NCBI GenBank assembly: GCA_016282215.1 | Contig: JAEEKC010000299.1 | Coordinates: 1-8,160, forward strand | Length of the DNA stretch: 8,160 bases | DNA from: Lachnospiraceae bacterium | Lineage (GTDB): Bacteria > Bacillota > Clostridia > Lachnospirales > Lachnospiraceae | Direction: 5' to 3' | In this document: positions 1 through 7,077 of the stretch, piece by piece | How the letters are laid out: every line of letters starts with the position of its first letter | Numbering within the stretch: the stretch's first letter is position 1 | Translations under genes and position numbers: made by a program | Notes under the pieces: generated by a model | Told to the model about the DNA's origin: nothing | Seen by the model: only the letters and a program-made list of their open reading frames with translations | Database searches by the model: none

Positions 1-1
1 A

Positions 2-3000
2 GTGCAGCAGATCAGTCCCGCTGCAGACGTGCTGTGGGAAGGTGAGACAGAGCAGGAGCAGGTCAGCGAAGACCACGTACAGGAAGTGACCTGTATGGAT
101 CTGCCCATGGACTGGGATAATGTGTTTGATCAGGATGGCAGGACAAAGGACGTGCATTTCGACAGCATTCCCGATGCCCTGATCCATTGCCTGATCACAC
201 TGGGCCAGGTGGATATTGAGTTCATCTCGTCTGTGACAGGTGCGGATTACAAAGAGGTGATCGGCGCCTTGAAAGGCGTGATCTATCAGAATCCCGAGAC
301 CTGGGGTGAGTGCTTTTACAAGGGCTGGGAAACAGCCGATGAATACCTGTCCGGAAATCTGGCCCGCAAGTGGAAGGCTGCCGCTGCAGCGGATAAGCAA
401 TATCACGGCTATTTCAGAGAGAATCTTGCAGCACTCGAGAAGGTTATGCCGCCGACCGTGGCTTCCAAGGATATCTATGTCACGCTGGGTTCGCCCTGGC
501 TGCCGGCGGATATCATTGATGATTTCATGCTTGATATGCTGGGAGATCCGCTGGCGCATGTGTATTTTTACAGTCAGGCCTACAAGGAAGAACTGATCAA
601 TTTTTATAAAACGAAGCATAACGAACTGACAGGGACATGGGAGATCCCTGCGAAATCCAGGTATCATCACCAGGTAGCAGTTTCCCACACCTGGGGAACG
701 AAAAAGATGGAGGCGCTTCATATTCTGGAAAAGACGCTGAATATGAAGACGATCATGGTGACGGATGAAGTTTCATCCCAAACCAGTTCTACCGGAACGA
801 AGAGGATCATTAACAAGGCGGAAACCCTGGCTGCCGTTGAAAAACAGCAGAAGATGATCGAGCATTTTCAGAAATGGGTCTGGTCCGATCCCGACAGGAA
901 GAGACGGCTGGAGAGCATTTTTGAAGAGCGCTTCGGCTGCATCAGAAGAAGAATGTTTGACGGTTCGTTCCTGGAATTCCCTTCCATGTCGGACAAGATC
1001 GAATTGTATCCCTATCAGAAAAATGCCGTGGCAAGGATTCTGTTTACGCCGAACACGCTGCTGGCACATGACGTGGGCGCCGGCAAAACCTACATCATGA
1101 TCGCGGCCGGTCAGGAATTGAAACGCATGGGCGCAGCAGGGAAGATCATGTACGTCGTGCCCAATAATATAGTCGGACAGTGGGAGAAGATCTTCCTGAA
1201 GATGTATCCGGATGCGAATCTTCTGTGCGTCGATCCGAAGACCTTCAAACCGGATAAGCGTCAGGCGGTTCTGAGAAAAATGCGCGACCAGGACTTTGAC
1301 GGGATCATCATCGCCTACAGCTGCTTTAACCAGATCCCGTTGTCAAAAGAGTTTTATCTTACGGAGCTGCGTGAGCAGAAAAAACAGGTGGAAGACGAGC
1401 TGCAAAAATCCGGCAGCGTTACCGCAAGCGTGAGAGCGAAGAAAAAGAAAGTGTCGAAGGAGCTTTCTGAACTGGCGGTCGCCCCGGATGAGACGGCAAA
1501 TGTCATTTGCTTTGATGAGCTGGGGATTGAACGGCTCTTTGTGGACGAGGCCCATAATTTTAAAAATGTACCCATTGAAACCAGGACCAATATGGTGCTC
1601 GGTGTCAGCAATGCGGGCTCTAAGAAGTGCAAGGACATGATGGACAAGGTGCATCTGATCCAAAGAAATAACGGCGGCAGAGGCGTTGTTTTTGCCACAG
1701 GCACACCCATTACCAATTCCATCACGGACGCTTATATCATGCAAAGTTACCTTCAGAGCGGGGAGCTGGCCATGCTGGATCTTAGCAGTTTTGACAGCTG
1801 GGTGGGTATGTTTGCCGAGCGCAAGACAGAATTCGAAATTGACGTGGATACGAATTCCTACAGGCTGGCCACGCGGTTTTCCAAATTCCATAACCTGCCG
1901 GAGCTGACATCGCTTCTGGGCATGATCGCCGATTTCCATCAGGTGGATGTGACCGACGGTATTCCACAGCACGATGGATATCAGGATACGCTGGTGCCAA
2001 GGTCACCGGATTTTTCGGAGTACCTGCAGGAGATCTCAAAGCGCGCGGATGATGTGCGTAAAGGCCTGGTTGAGCGCACGGAGGATAATATGCTCAAGAT
2101 CACCACCGACGGCCGCAAAGCGGCGCTGGACCTTCGGCTGGTGGATCAAAATGCGGGCTGCGTTTTTTCTTCCAAGGTGGAGCGATGTGCGGATAATATC
2201 CTGGAAATCTATTACAATACAATGGCGGAAAAGAGCACGCAGCTGGTTTTCTGCGATATTTCCACACCGAAGGCCGGCTTTAACATCTATGATGAGTTAA
2301 AAATGCGTCTGACCGCGCGCGGGATTCCGGCAGAGGAGATCGCATACATTCATGATGCGGAAACGGAAAGCAAGCGTACGACGTTGTTTACCAAGGTCAG
2401 AAAGGGTCAGGTCCGCGTGCTGATCGGTTCGACGTTCAAGCTCGGTCTTGGCGTGAATATCCAGGACCGCCTGATCGCACTGCATCATCTCGATGTGCCC
2501 TGGAGACCTGCGGATATGACCCAGAGAGAGGGACGTATCCTGCGTCAGGGAAATATGAATCCGAAGGTGAAGCTTTTCCGATATATCACTGAGGGCAGTT
2601 TTGATGCCTATTCCTGGCAGCTGTTAGAGACAAAGCAGCGTTTCATCTCGAACCTGCTGTCCGGTTCGCTCGGACTGCGGGAAGGCTCTGATATCGAGGA
2701 TACCGTCCTGGATTACGCTGAAGTCAAAGCGCTGGCAGTGGGCAATCCACTGGTGAAAGAGAGGGTTGAGCTGCAAAACGAGCTGTCCAGATCCCTTTCC
2801 CTTCAGAGAAAAACGGTGGAAGAACGCCTTGGCATGGAGAAAGAGCTTTTGGAACTGCCCGTCAGGATAGCGGCGACAAAAGTGCAGATCGCAGAATGCA
2901 CATGCGACGCCGACCTGTACAGACAGTGGAAGGAAAAGAACCCGCCTGCTGAGACGAAAGCCGAAAAGGACCGGGAGGCAGAAGATAGAAAGCAGCTGAG

Positions 3001-3376
3001 GGAGCAGCTGAATACGGCTGTCAAAGAGAATGACTTCAGGGACAAGGAGCGTTTCCTGACCAGGTACAGGGGATTTGACATCATTCTGCCTGCCGGCATG
3101 AGTCAGCTCAGGCCCTATATCTGGCTTTCCCGCACGGGAAAATACCAGATTGAAATGGGAGATACCCAGATGGGCAACCTGATCAGGATCGACAATTTTC
3201 TGGAGTGTCTGCCGGAGAAACTTGATAAGCTGAAACTGTCTCTTGAGAAACAGGAAGGCAGGGTAAAAGCGATCCACGCAGAGCTGGACCACCAGGAGAA
3301 CTATACAGACCAGATCGAGAGCCTGCAGCGCAGGATCGAGGCCATCGACAAAGCATTGGGGGTAGATAAAAAATGA
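2..3376 (+). CDS. Large SNF2/DEAH-type helicase, C-terminal part (5' end outside window)
   Basis: ATP-dependent superfamily 2 helicase or DNA translocase. The frame is open from the first bases, so the GTG at position 2 is not taken as a real start and residue numbers here count from it. Motif I is HDVGAGKT (356-363), motif II VDEAH (514-518), motif III ATGTPITN (565-572) and motif VI QREGRILRQG (841-850), with GLGVN (815-819) before it; the second RecA-like domain is about 720-880. A Lys-rich helical insertion (455-490) lies before motif II. TDGRKAALDLRL (702-713) and the N-terminal ADEYLSGN (112-119) are, from memory, typical of very large helicases of phages, plasmids and integrative elements, some carrying an N-terminal methylase (P1 DarB-like). 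Whether a methylase is present here cannot be seen. Residues 50-100 look like a small helical module and 915-1120 is rich in probable coiled coil. The 3' end overlaps the next gene as ATGA. Substrate and role are inferred. Confidence 0.9.
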   Translation: MQQISPAADVLWEGETEQEQVSEDHVQEVTCMDLPMDWDNVFDQDGRTKDVHFDSIPDALIHCLITLGQVDIEFISSVTGADYKEVIGALKGVIYQNPETWGECFYKGWETADEYLSGNLARKWKAAAAADKQYHGYFRENLAALEKVMPPTVASKDIYVTLGSPWLPADIIDDFMLDMLGDPLAHVYFYSQAYKEELINFYKTKHNELTGTWEIPAKSRYHHQVAVSHTWGTKKMEALHILEKTLNMKTIMVTDEVSSQTSSTGTKRIINKAETLAAVEKQQKMIEHFQKWVWSDPDRKRRLESIFEERFGCIRRRMFDGSFLEFPSMSDKIELYPYQKNAVARILFTPNTLLAHDVGAGKTYIMIAAGQELKRMGAAGKIMYVVPNNIVGQWEKIFLKMYPDANLLCVDPKTFKPDKRQAVLRKMRDQDFDGIIIAYSCFNQIPLSKEFYLTELREQKKQVEDELQKSGSVTASVRAKKKKVSKELSELAVAPDETANVICFDELGIERLFVDEAHNFKNVPIETRTNMVLGVSNAGSKKCKDMMDKVHLIQRNNGGRGVVFATGTPITNSITDAYIMQSYLQSGELAMLDLSSFDSWVGMFAERKTEFEIDVDTNSYRLATRFSKFHNLPELTSLLGMIADFHQVDVTDGIPQHDGYQDTLVPRSPDFSEYLQEISKRADDVRKGLVERTEDNMLKITTDGRKAALDLRLVDQNAGCVFSSKVERCADNILEIYYNTMAEKSTQLVFCDISTPKAGFNIYDELKMRLTARGIPAEEIAYIHDAETESKRTTLFTKVRKGQVRVLIGSTFKLGLGVNIQDRLIALHHLDVPWRPADMTQREGRILRQGNMNPKVKLFRYITEGSFDAYSWQLLETKQRFISNLLSGSLGLREGSDIEDTVLDYAEVKALAVGNPLVKERVELQNELSRSLSLQRKTVEERLGMEKELLELPVRIAATKVQIAECTCDADLYRQWKEKNPPAETKAEKDREAEDRKQLREQLNTAVKENDFRDKERFLTRYRGFDIILPAGMSQLRPYIWLSRTGKYQIEMGDTQMGNLIRIDNFLECLPEKLDKLKLSLEKQEGRVKAIHAELDHQENYTDQIESLQRRIEAIDKALGVDKK

Positions 3377-4488
3377 GTGAATTAAAACATAAGAACTTAC
3401 CGATTGTTTCGACAGGCAAACTTGTCGAGCTTTTGACCGAAGCGTATGGAACGATGATCGGCGCAGGATCACCGGCCTGGCGCATGCCTTCTGTCATGCT
3501 CTGGGGCCCGCCCGGTGTCGGTAAGTCCCAGGCGGTCAGACAAATCGGAGAGCGTGTCGAAAAAAAGACCGGAAAGAAAGTACATATCACGGATGTCAGG
3601 TTGCTTTTGTTCAATCCCATCGATCTTCGCGGCATTCCGACGGCCAATGAGGATAAGACGCTGGCAGTCTGGCTCAGGCCGAAGATCTTTGAGATGGATC
3701 CGTCTGAGGATGTGCTCAACATTCTGTTTCTCGATGAGATATCCGCCGCGCCGCAGTCTGTTCAGGCAGCAGCCTATCAGATCACACTGGACCGCACTGT
3801 GGGAGAGCATAAACTGCCGGATAACTGCATCGTGATCGCAGCCGGCAACAGAGTCACCGACAGGTCCGTTGCCTATAAGATGCCGAAAGCCCTGGCAAAC
3901 CGCCTGATGCATTTCGAAGTGGAAGGGAATTTTGAGGCATGGAAGCAGTGGGCGATCAAGTCCGGCATCAACGGCAAAGTGATCGGCTTTTTATCCTTCC
4001 GTCGGGATCATCTGATGGCATTTGATGCCGCAAATGATGATCTGGCATTCCCGACACCGAGAGCGTGGGAGATGGTCAGCGATGTCTTAAACGGCATTTC
4101 GGATGATATCGAGACAGCCTATCCTTTTATCGCCGGGATCGTCGGTAACGGAGTAGCAGTGGAACTGCGTACCTGGGCCAGGGTGTATAAGGACCTGCCG
4201 AAGGTGGAGGAGATTTTTGATGGAAAAATCCCCACACTGCCGAACAACACGGACGCCCTGTATGCGCTGACATCTTCCATGCTCTGCTATGCCAGAGAGC
4301 ATAAGGAAGACATCAGACGCATTGGAAATTCGATCCGTTATGCAATGAGAATGCCGCCTGATTTTGCCACGGTCCTGATGAAGGATTATATGTATATCGA
4401 AGAAGACTTCACATCAAAACTCATTGCAATTCCTGAGTTTATGAAGTGGCTCAGTACGAAAGGAAGTTTGCTCAATGGTTCTGTCTGA
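3373..4488 (+). CDS. MoxR-like AAA+ ATPase
   Basis: A 371-residue AAA+ ATPase of the MoxR type, which usually acts as a ring-forming chaperone or remodeller with a VWA-domain partner. Walker A is GPPGVGKS (45-52), Walker B is ILFLDEIS (117-124), sensor 1 is AAGN (156-159), and LANRLMHFEV (174-183) holds the likely arginine finger R177. The length fits a single AAA+ domain with a helical lid and short C-terminal extension. The ATG overlaps the helicase stop by four bases and a G-rich site (GGGGGT, 3358-3363) lies 9 bases upstream, so translation is probably coupled. The next gene, a VWA protein overlapping by 14 bases, is the expected partner. The ATPase fold is certain from motifs; the substrate (metallopeptidase, helicase or a DNA complex) is unknown. 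The RavA-ViaA pair of enterobacteria is an analogue in domain pairing, not shown orthologue. Confidence 0.93.
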   Translation: MSELKHKNLPIVSTGKLVELLTEAYGTMIGAGSPAWRMPSVMLWGPPGVGKSQAVRQIGERVEKKTGKKVHITDVRLLLFNPIDLRGIPTANEDKTLAVWLRPKIFEMDPSEDVLNILFLDEISAAPQSVQAAAYQITLDRTVGEHKLPDNCIVIAAGNRVTDRSVAYKMPKALANRLMHFEVEGNFEAWKQWAIKSGINGKVIGFLSFRRDHLMAFDAANDDLAFPTPRAWEMVSDVLNGISDDIETAYPFIAGIVGNGVAVELRTWARVYKDLPKVEEIFDGKIPTLPNNTDALYALTSSMLCYAREHKEDIRRIGNSIRYAMRMPPDFATVLMKDYMYIEEDFTSKLIAIPEFMKWLSTKGSLLNGSV

Positions 4489-5917
4489 GGAAAAACAAAA
4501 GAAATATATGCGCCGGCTTTTGCTCTCACGCATGAGGATCCTTTCGGTCAACGGGTTTTACGGCCTTTTGATCATGCACATGAAGTTTGCGCTCGACAGC
4601 AGACTGGACACCGCTGCGACGGACGGGACCAGGATTTATTTTGGTACGGAATTTTTGGACAGTATCAGTGACCGGGAACTGGATTTTGTCCTGATGCATG
4701 AAGTGCTGCACGTTGTCCTGCAGCACTGCTTGCGAAGCGGCGAGAGAGATAAGGAACTGTTCAACATAGCCTGCGATATTGTCGTCAATTCCAACATCCT
4801 CAAATCCTTCCACATGGATAAAAGCAGGATCACGCTGAAAGAATATGGCGAGAGCATGCATATCGCGCCGGACGGCAAGGAAGGCTATGAATATACGGCA
4901 GAGCAGGTATACGCCATGCTGACTGCGCCGGGGTCGCCTTATCGAAGCATGATGGGAAATGCGGCGGCTGACGGGAAAAGCAGCAGAAGTCAACGACAGG
5001 TGGGAGGTTCAAAGAATAAGAAACAGGAATCTGACGAAGCGGCTTCAGGAAGTGCGTCACCTGCCGGAAAGGACCACGGACGTCGGTACAAGAACAACTC
5101 ACAAAACTCGAATCAGGAAACGGATGGTACATCTACATCCGGGAAAGACCATGGCGGTCAGCGAGCAGGACAGTTCGATTCCTGGGATGACCACTCGAAA
5201 TGGAAAGAAATGGAAGAAGATGAGTGGCTGCAGGACCTGTGGGTAAAGCGGCTTGAGGACGCTGCGGAAGCGATCAGCGTACGGGATCCCTCGAACCAGA
5301 GAGGCACTCTGCCTGATTTTGCGGTCCGCATTCTGAAAGAGCTGAAAGAACCGCAGACGGACTGGCGGACCGTTCTTGACAGCTTTGTCCAGGAAGAGAT
5401 CGCAGACTATTCCTTTACACCGCCCGACAGAAGAATGGCAGACTTTGACTTCTTCCTGCCGGATTTCAATGATAAGGAAGACATGGTGTCCGACATCCTT
5501 TTTATGATCGACACTTCCGGATCCATGTCGGATGATATGGTGACAACTGCATATTCGGAAGTGAAGGGAGCGATCGACCAGTTCGACGGAAAACTGACCG
5601 GATGGCTTGGTTTTTTTGATGCCGGCGTGACAGAGCCGGTACCCTTTTCCGATGAAGAAAGCTTTCGGATCATAAAACCCCTCGGCGGCGGCGGAACAGA
5701 TTTCCGCGTGATATTCGAATACGTCAGAAGATACATGCAGGACAAACTACCCGCCAGCATCATCATCCTGACCGACGGCCTGGCCCCCTTCCCGAAAGAA
5801 AGCATCGCCATGGGCATCCCTGTCCTGTGGCTTCTCAACAACGACCGCATCGATCCCCCCTGGGGCAAAGTCGCCCGTATCACCACAGAGGTTGTCAACG
5901 GGGACGGTTCTTTTTGA
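4475..5917 (+). CDS. DUF2201-type protein: HExxH metallopeptidase-like domain plus VWA-like domain
   Basis: A 480-residue two-domain protein. The N-terminal domain (about 1-155) carries HEVLH (75-79), a zinc metallopeptidase signature, followed by H84 and by ACDIVVN (99-105), where D101 is a plausible third ligand. Residues 160-240 are a polar, low-complexity linker with GKDHG twice (198-202, 223-227). The C-terminal VWA-like domain (about 335-470) has an intact metal-ion-dependent adhesion site: DTSGSMS (346-352), T408 in GGGGTDF and D434 in LTDG. Such proteins are typically encoded beside MoxR ATPases, as here. The start is the ATG 14 bases inside the ATPase gene, with AGGAAG (4461-4466) 8 bases upstream. 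The domain seems to end naturally near PPWGKVARI (461-469). The last residues, ending GDGSF, are encoded by a palindromic repeat that also provides the TGA stop. No signal peptide or membrane segment is visible. Peptidase activity is inferred from the motif only. Confidence 0.92.
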   Translation: MVLSEEKQKKYMRRLLLSRMRILSVNGFYGLLIMHMKFALDSRLDTAATDGTRIYFGTEFLDSISDRELDFVLMHEVLHVVLQHCLRSGERDKELFNIACDIVVNSNILKSFHMDKSRITLKEYGESMHIAPDGKEGYEYTAEQVYAMLTAPGSPYRSMMGNAAADGKSSRSQRQVGGSKNKKQESDEAASGSASPAGKDHGRRYKNNSQNSNQETDGTSTSGKDHGGQRAGQFDSWDDHSKWKEMEEDEWLQDLWVKRLEDAAEAISVRDPSNQRGTLPDFAVRILKELKEPQTDWRTVLDSFVQEEIADYSFTPPDRRMADFDFFLPDFNDKEDMVSDILFMIDTSGSMSDDMVTTAYSEVKGAIDQFDGKLTGWLGFFDAGVTEPVPFSDEESFRIIKPLGGGGTDFRVIFEYVRRYMQDKLPASIIILTDGLAPFPKESIAMGIPVLWLLNNDRIDPPWGKVARITTEVVNGDGSF

Positions 5918-5955
5918 CAACCTTGCAATACTGGTTGTCAAAATGAACCGTCCCC
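5900..5955. repeat. REP-like palindromic repeat, copy A (full)
   Basis: A 56-base inverted repeat: arms of 23 bases with one mismatch (outer arm GGGGACGGTTC / GAACCGTCCCC) around the 10-base loop TTGCAATACT. Weaker outer complementarity continues (GTTGTCA at 5891-5897 and TGACACC at 5958-5964). The left arm lies inside the VWA gene and contains its stop codon (5915-5917). Palindromes with this outer sequence are, from memory, dispersed in Clostridia and linked to REP-associated tyrosine transposases; no such transposase is in the window. It could also slow transcription out of the upstream unit, because no canonical terminator follows that unit. Confidence 0.88.
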
Positions 5956-5977
5956 TATGACACCCTTCAGAATCTGC

Positions 5978-6006
5978 TTGACGCCTCCTTTGCGAAATGG
6001 TAAAGT
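5978..6006 (+). promoter_or_regulatory. Candidate promoter for rpn
   Basis: TTGACG (5978-5983) and TAAAGT (6001-6006) are separated by 17 bases, matching sigma-A hexamers 5/6 and 4/6. Transcription from here would begin near 6013 and leave a leader of about 150 bases before the rpn start, including the small upstream frame and the hairpin described separately. The rest of the gap (6007-6120) is AT-rich with no other signal I could identify. Only sequence resemblance supports it. Confidence 0.35.
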
Positions 6007-6122
6007 GAAGTCGAAAGCATACGGGTAAATTCAAAGTTAATTATCTGATTATCTTATTACTATGTTTTCTGATTCAACATTCCCCGTGCTTTTATTCCAA
6101 ACTATTTAAAAAGCAGGAGGGA

Positions 6123-6170
6123 ATGAAAGTACCTCCTAAACATGAAAACCAAAAGGAGGTACCAAAATGA
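6123..6170 (+). CDS. Possible 15-codon leader peptide overlapping the rpn start
   Basis: A short frame MKVPPKHENQKEVPK ends in a TGA that overlaps the rpn ATG as ATGA, the usual layout for coupled translation. AGGAGG (6115-6120) lies upstream, but only 2 bases before the ATG, which is too close for efficient initiation, so translation is doubtful. A ribosome on this frame would run through both arms of the hairpin at 6129-6162 and expose the rpn ribosome site. The first residues (MKV against MKEV of rpn) and the repeated AGGAGG then ATGAAAG pattern suggest it could instead be a decayed duplicate of the rpn start region. Confidence 0.3.
   Translation: MKVPPKHENQKEVPK
6129..6162 (+). promoter_or_regulatory. 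Hairpin hiding the rpn ribosome-binding site
   Basis: GTACCTCCT (6129-6137) is perfectly complementary to AGGAGGTAC (6154-6162), with a 16-base loop. The right arm is the rpn Shine-Dalgarno site, 7 bases before the ATG when counted from AGGAGG (6154-6159). CCTCCT can alternatively pair with the upstream AGGAGG (6115-6120), giving two mutually exclusive hairpins. This predicts low or conditional translation of rpn. The complementarity is seen directly; the regulation is inferred. Confidence 0.5.
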
Positions 6171-7057
6171 AAGAAGTAAGTGTCATCACGAACCAGAGGG
6201 ATACTGTATTCCGCATGCTGTTTAAGGAGAAAAAACAGCTCCTGAGTCTGTATAACGCGATTGCGGGAACACATTATACGGATGAAAACGAACTGGAGAT
6301 CAAAACACTGGAAAATGCCATTTTCATGGCGTATAAAAATGATCTGGCGCTCCTGATCAGAACGGATATTCATTTGTATGAGCAGCAGTCTACATTCAAT
6401 CCGAACATGCCCTTGCGTTTTTTGCAGTATTTTTCGGAAGTGCTTGAAAAAAACTATATCAATCGCAAGATATATTCAAAAAGTATAATCCGGCTGCCGG
6501 TACCTACGTTTGTCGTGTTTTATAACGGACAAGAGGAACAGCCGGAACGTCGCGAACTCAGATTGTCAGAGGCCTATGATGGAGCCTGGGTGAAAGATAA
6601 AAAAACAGGCGAGCCCGTCTTGGAAAAGCCGGTTAATCTTGAACTTGTTGCGATCCAGTTGAATATCAATCCGGGATATAACGATAAACTCAAGAAAGAT
6701 TGTCCGGCGCTTATGGGTTATGTGACATATTGGGAGAAAATCAGAAAGAACAAAGAAGCTGGAATGCCTTTCGAAAAGGCAGTTAGAATTGCAGTTGATG
6801 AATGTATTGACGAAGGTGTATTATCCGATTTTTTTAAAAGAAACAAGGCGGAGGTAGAGAAAATGAGTATCTTTGAATTTGATCAAAAAGAATACGAACA
6901 GTTAATCCGCGAAGAGGCAAAAGAAGAACAGAAAAAAGAAGATGAAAAGATAATTGCCGAAAAGGAAGGGGTAATTGCCGAAAAAGACAACCGCATCAAA
7001 GAACTCGAGCGACAACTTTCTCTTGTGCAAGGAAACAAAGGGGACGGTTCTTTTTGA
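6167..7057 (+). CDS. Rpn-family PD-(D/E)xK nuclease (recombination-promoting nuclease / putative transposase)
   Basis: A 296-residue protein of the Rpn (transposase_31-like) family; studied members are DNA endonucleases that promote RecA-independent recombination and act as toxic anti-phage proteins. The catalytic region shows KNDLALLI with D59 and YEQQSTFNPNMPLR (71-84), where E72 and Q74 form the ExQ variant of the nuclease motif. LPVPTFVVFYNGQ (110-122) is also typical. After about residue 232 the protein becomes a charged, probably coiled-coil tail with heptads IIAEKEG-VIAEKDN (262-275). M233 is an internal start with its own strong ribosome site. The last residues, GDGSF, and the stop come from a palindromic repeat arm, so the native C-terminus may have been shorter or different. 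The start has AGGAGG 7 bases upstream. The gene is visibly richer in A/T than the preceding operon, consistent with separate origin. Confidence 0.92.
   Translation: MKEVSVITNQRDTVFRMLFKEKKQLLSLYNAIAGTHYTDENELEIKTLENAIFMAYKNDLALLIRTDIHLYEQQSTFNPNMPLRFLQYFSEVLEKNYINRKIYSKSIIRLPVPTFVVFYNGQEEQPERRELRLSEAYDGAWVKDKKTGEPVLEKPVNLELVAIQLNINPGYNDKLKKDCPALMGYVTYWEKIRKNKEAGMPFEKAVRIAVDECIDEGVLSDFFKRNKAEVEKMSIFEFDQKEYEQLIREEAKEEQKKEDEKIIAEKEGVIAEKDNRIKELERQLSLVQGNKGDGSF
6795..6824 (+). promoter_or_regulatory. Candidate internal promoter for the RpnS-like protein
   Basis: Within the rpn coding region, TTGATG (6795-6800) and TATTAT (6819-6824) are 18 bases apart. The -10 matches 5/6 and the -35 4/6. Predicted transcription would start near 6831, about 20 bases before the internal ribosome site at 6850. 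The position fits separate expression of the C-terminal protein, but such matches also occur by chance in AT-rich coding sequence. Confidence 0.33.
6850..6855 (+). promoter_or_regulatory. Internal ribosome-binding site in rpn
   Basis: GGAGGT lies 7 bases before the in-frame ATG at 6863. It is encoded within codons for A-E-V, so it is a strong Shine-Dalgarno sequence embedded in a coding region. It is as good as the site before the full gene and, unlike that one, has no obvious complementary arm beside it. Confidence 0.6.
6863..7057 (+). CDS. RpnS-like intragenic protein (C-terminal 64 residues of the Rpn frame), candidate antitoxin
   Basis: The in-frame ATG at codon 233 of rpn would make a 64-residue protein beginning MSIFEFDQKEYEQ, made of an acidic/basic helical segment and a heptad coiled coil (IIAEKEG-VIAEKDN-RIKELERQL). 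Published work on Rpn toxins describes exactly this logic: the full-length nuclease (RpnL) is inhibited by a small protein (RpnS) translated from an in-frame start inside the same gene and identical to its C-terminus. Here the evidence is the position, frame, GGAGGT at 7-base spacing and a possible promoter. Inhibition would be by association with the same segment of the long form. Expression is not shown by sequence alone. The GDGSF tail derived from the palindromic repeat would be present on both forms. Confidence 0.58.
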   Translation: MSIFEFDQKEYEQLIREEAKEEQKKEDEKIIAEKEGVIAEKDNRIKELERQLSLVQGNKGDGSF

Positions 7058-7062
7058 CAACC
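7040..7062 (+). repeat. REP-like palindromic repeat, copy B (left arm only)
   Basis: These 23 bases are identical to the left arm of copy A (5900-5922), in the same orientation and the same reading frame relative to the upstream gene. The arm encodes GDGSF and the TGA stop of rpn (7055-7057). No right arm follows; instead about 15 unrelated bases lead directly into full copy C. It is best read as a truncated element or a recombination scar. Confidence 0.85.
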
Positions 7063-7077
7063 TCGGCTGAACGTAAT

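Noticed and set aside
2..4. GTG at position 2 as the helicase start
   Set aside because: It is at the window edge with no visible ribosome site, and helicases of this type are much longer, so the gene most likely begins upstream.
1343..1972. Reverse-strand open frame of 209 codons
   Set aside because: Opposite the conserved helicase motifs II and III; a composition shadow with no domain features.
2624..3472. Long reverse-strand open frame of 282 codons
   Set aside because: It lies opposite the helicase coding sequence, whose motifs and coiled-coil tail are coherent. It has no recognisable domain.
5407..5928. Reverse-strand open frame opposite the VWA domain
   Set aside because: The + strand carries a complete VWA metal site, so the reverse frame is a shadow.
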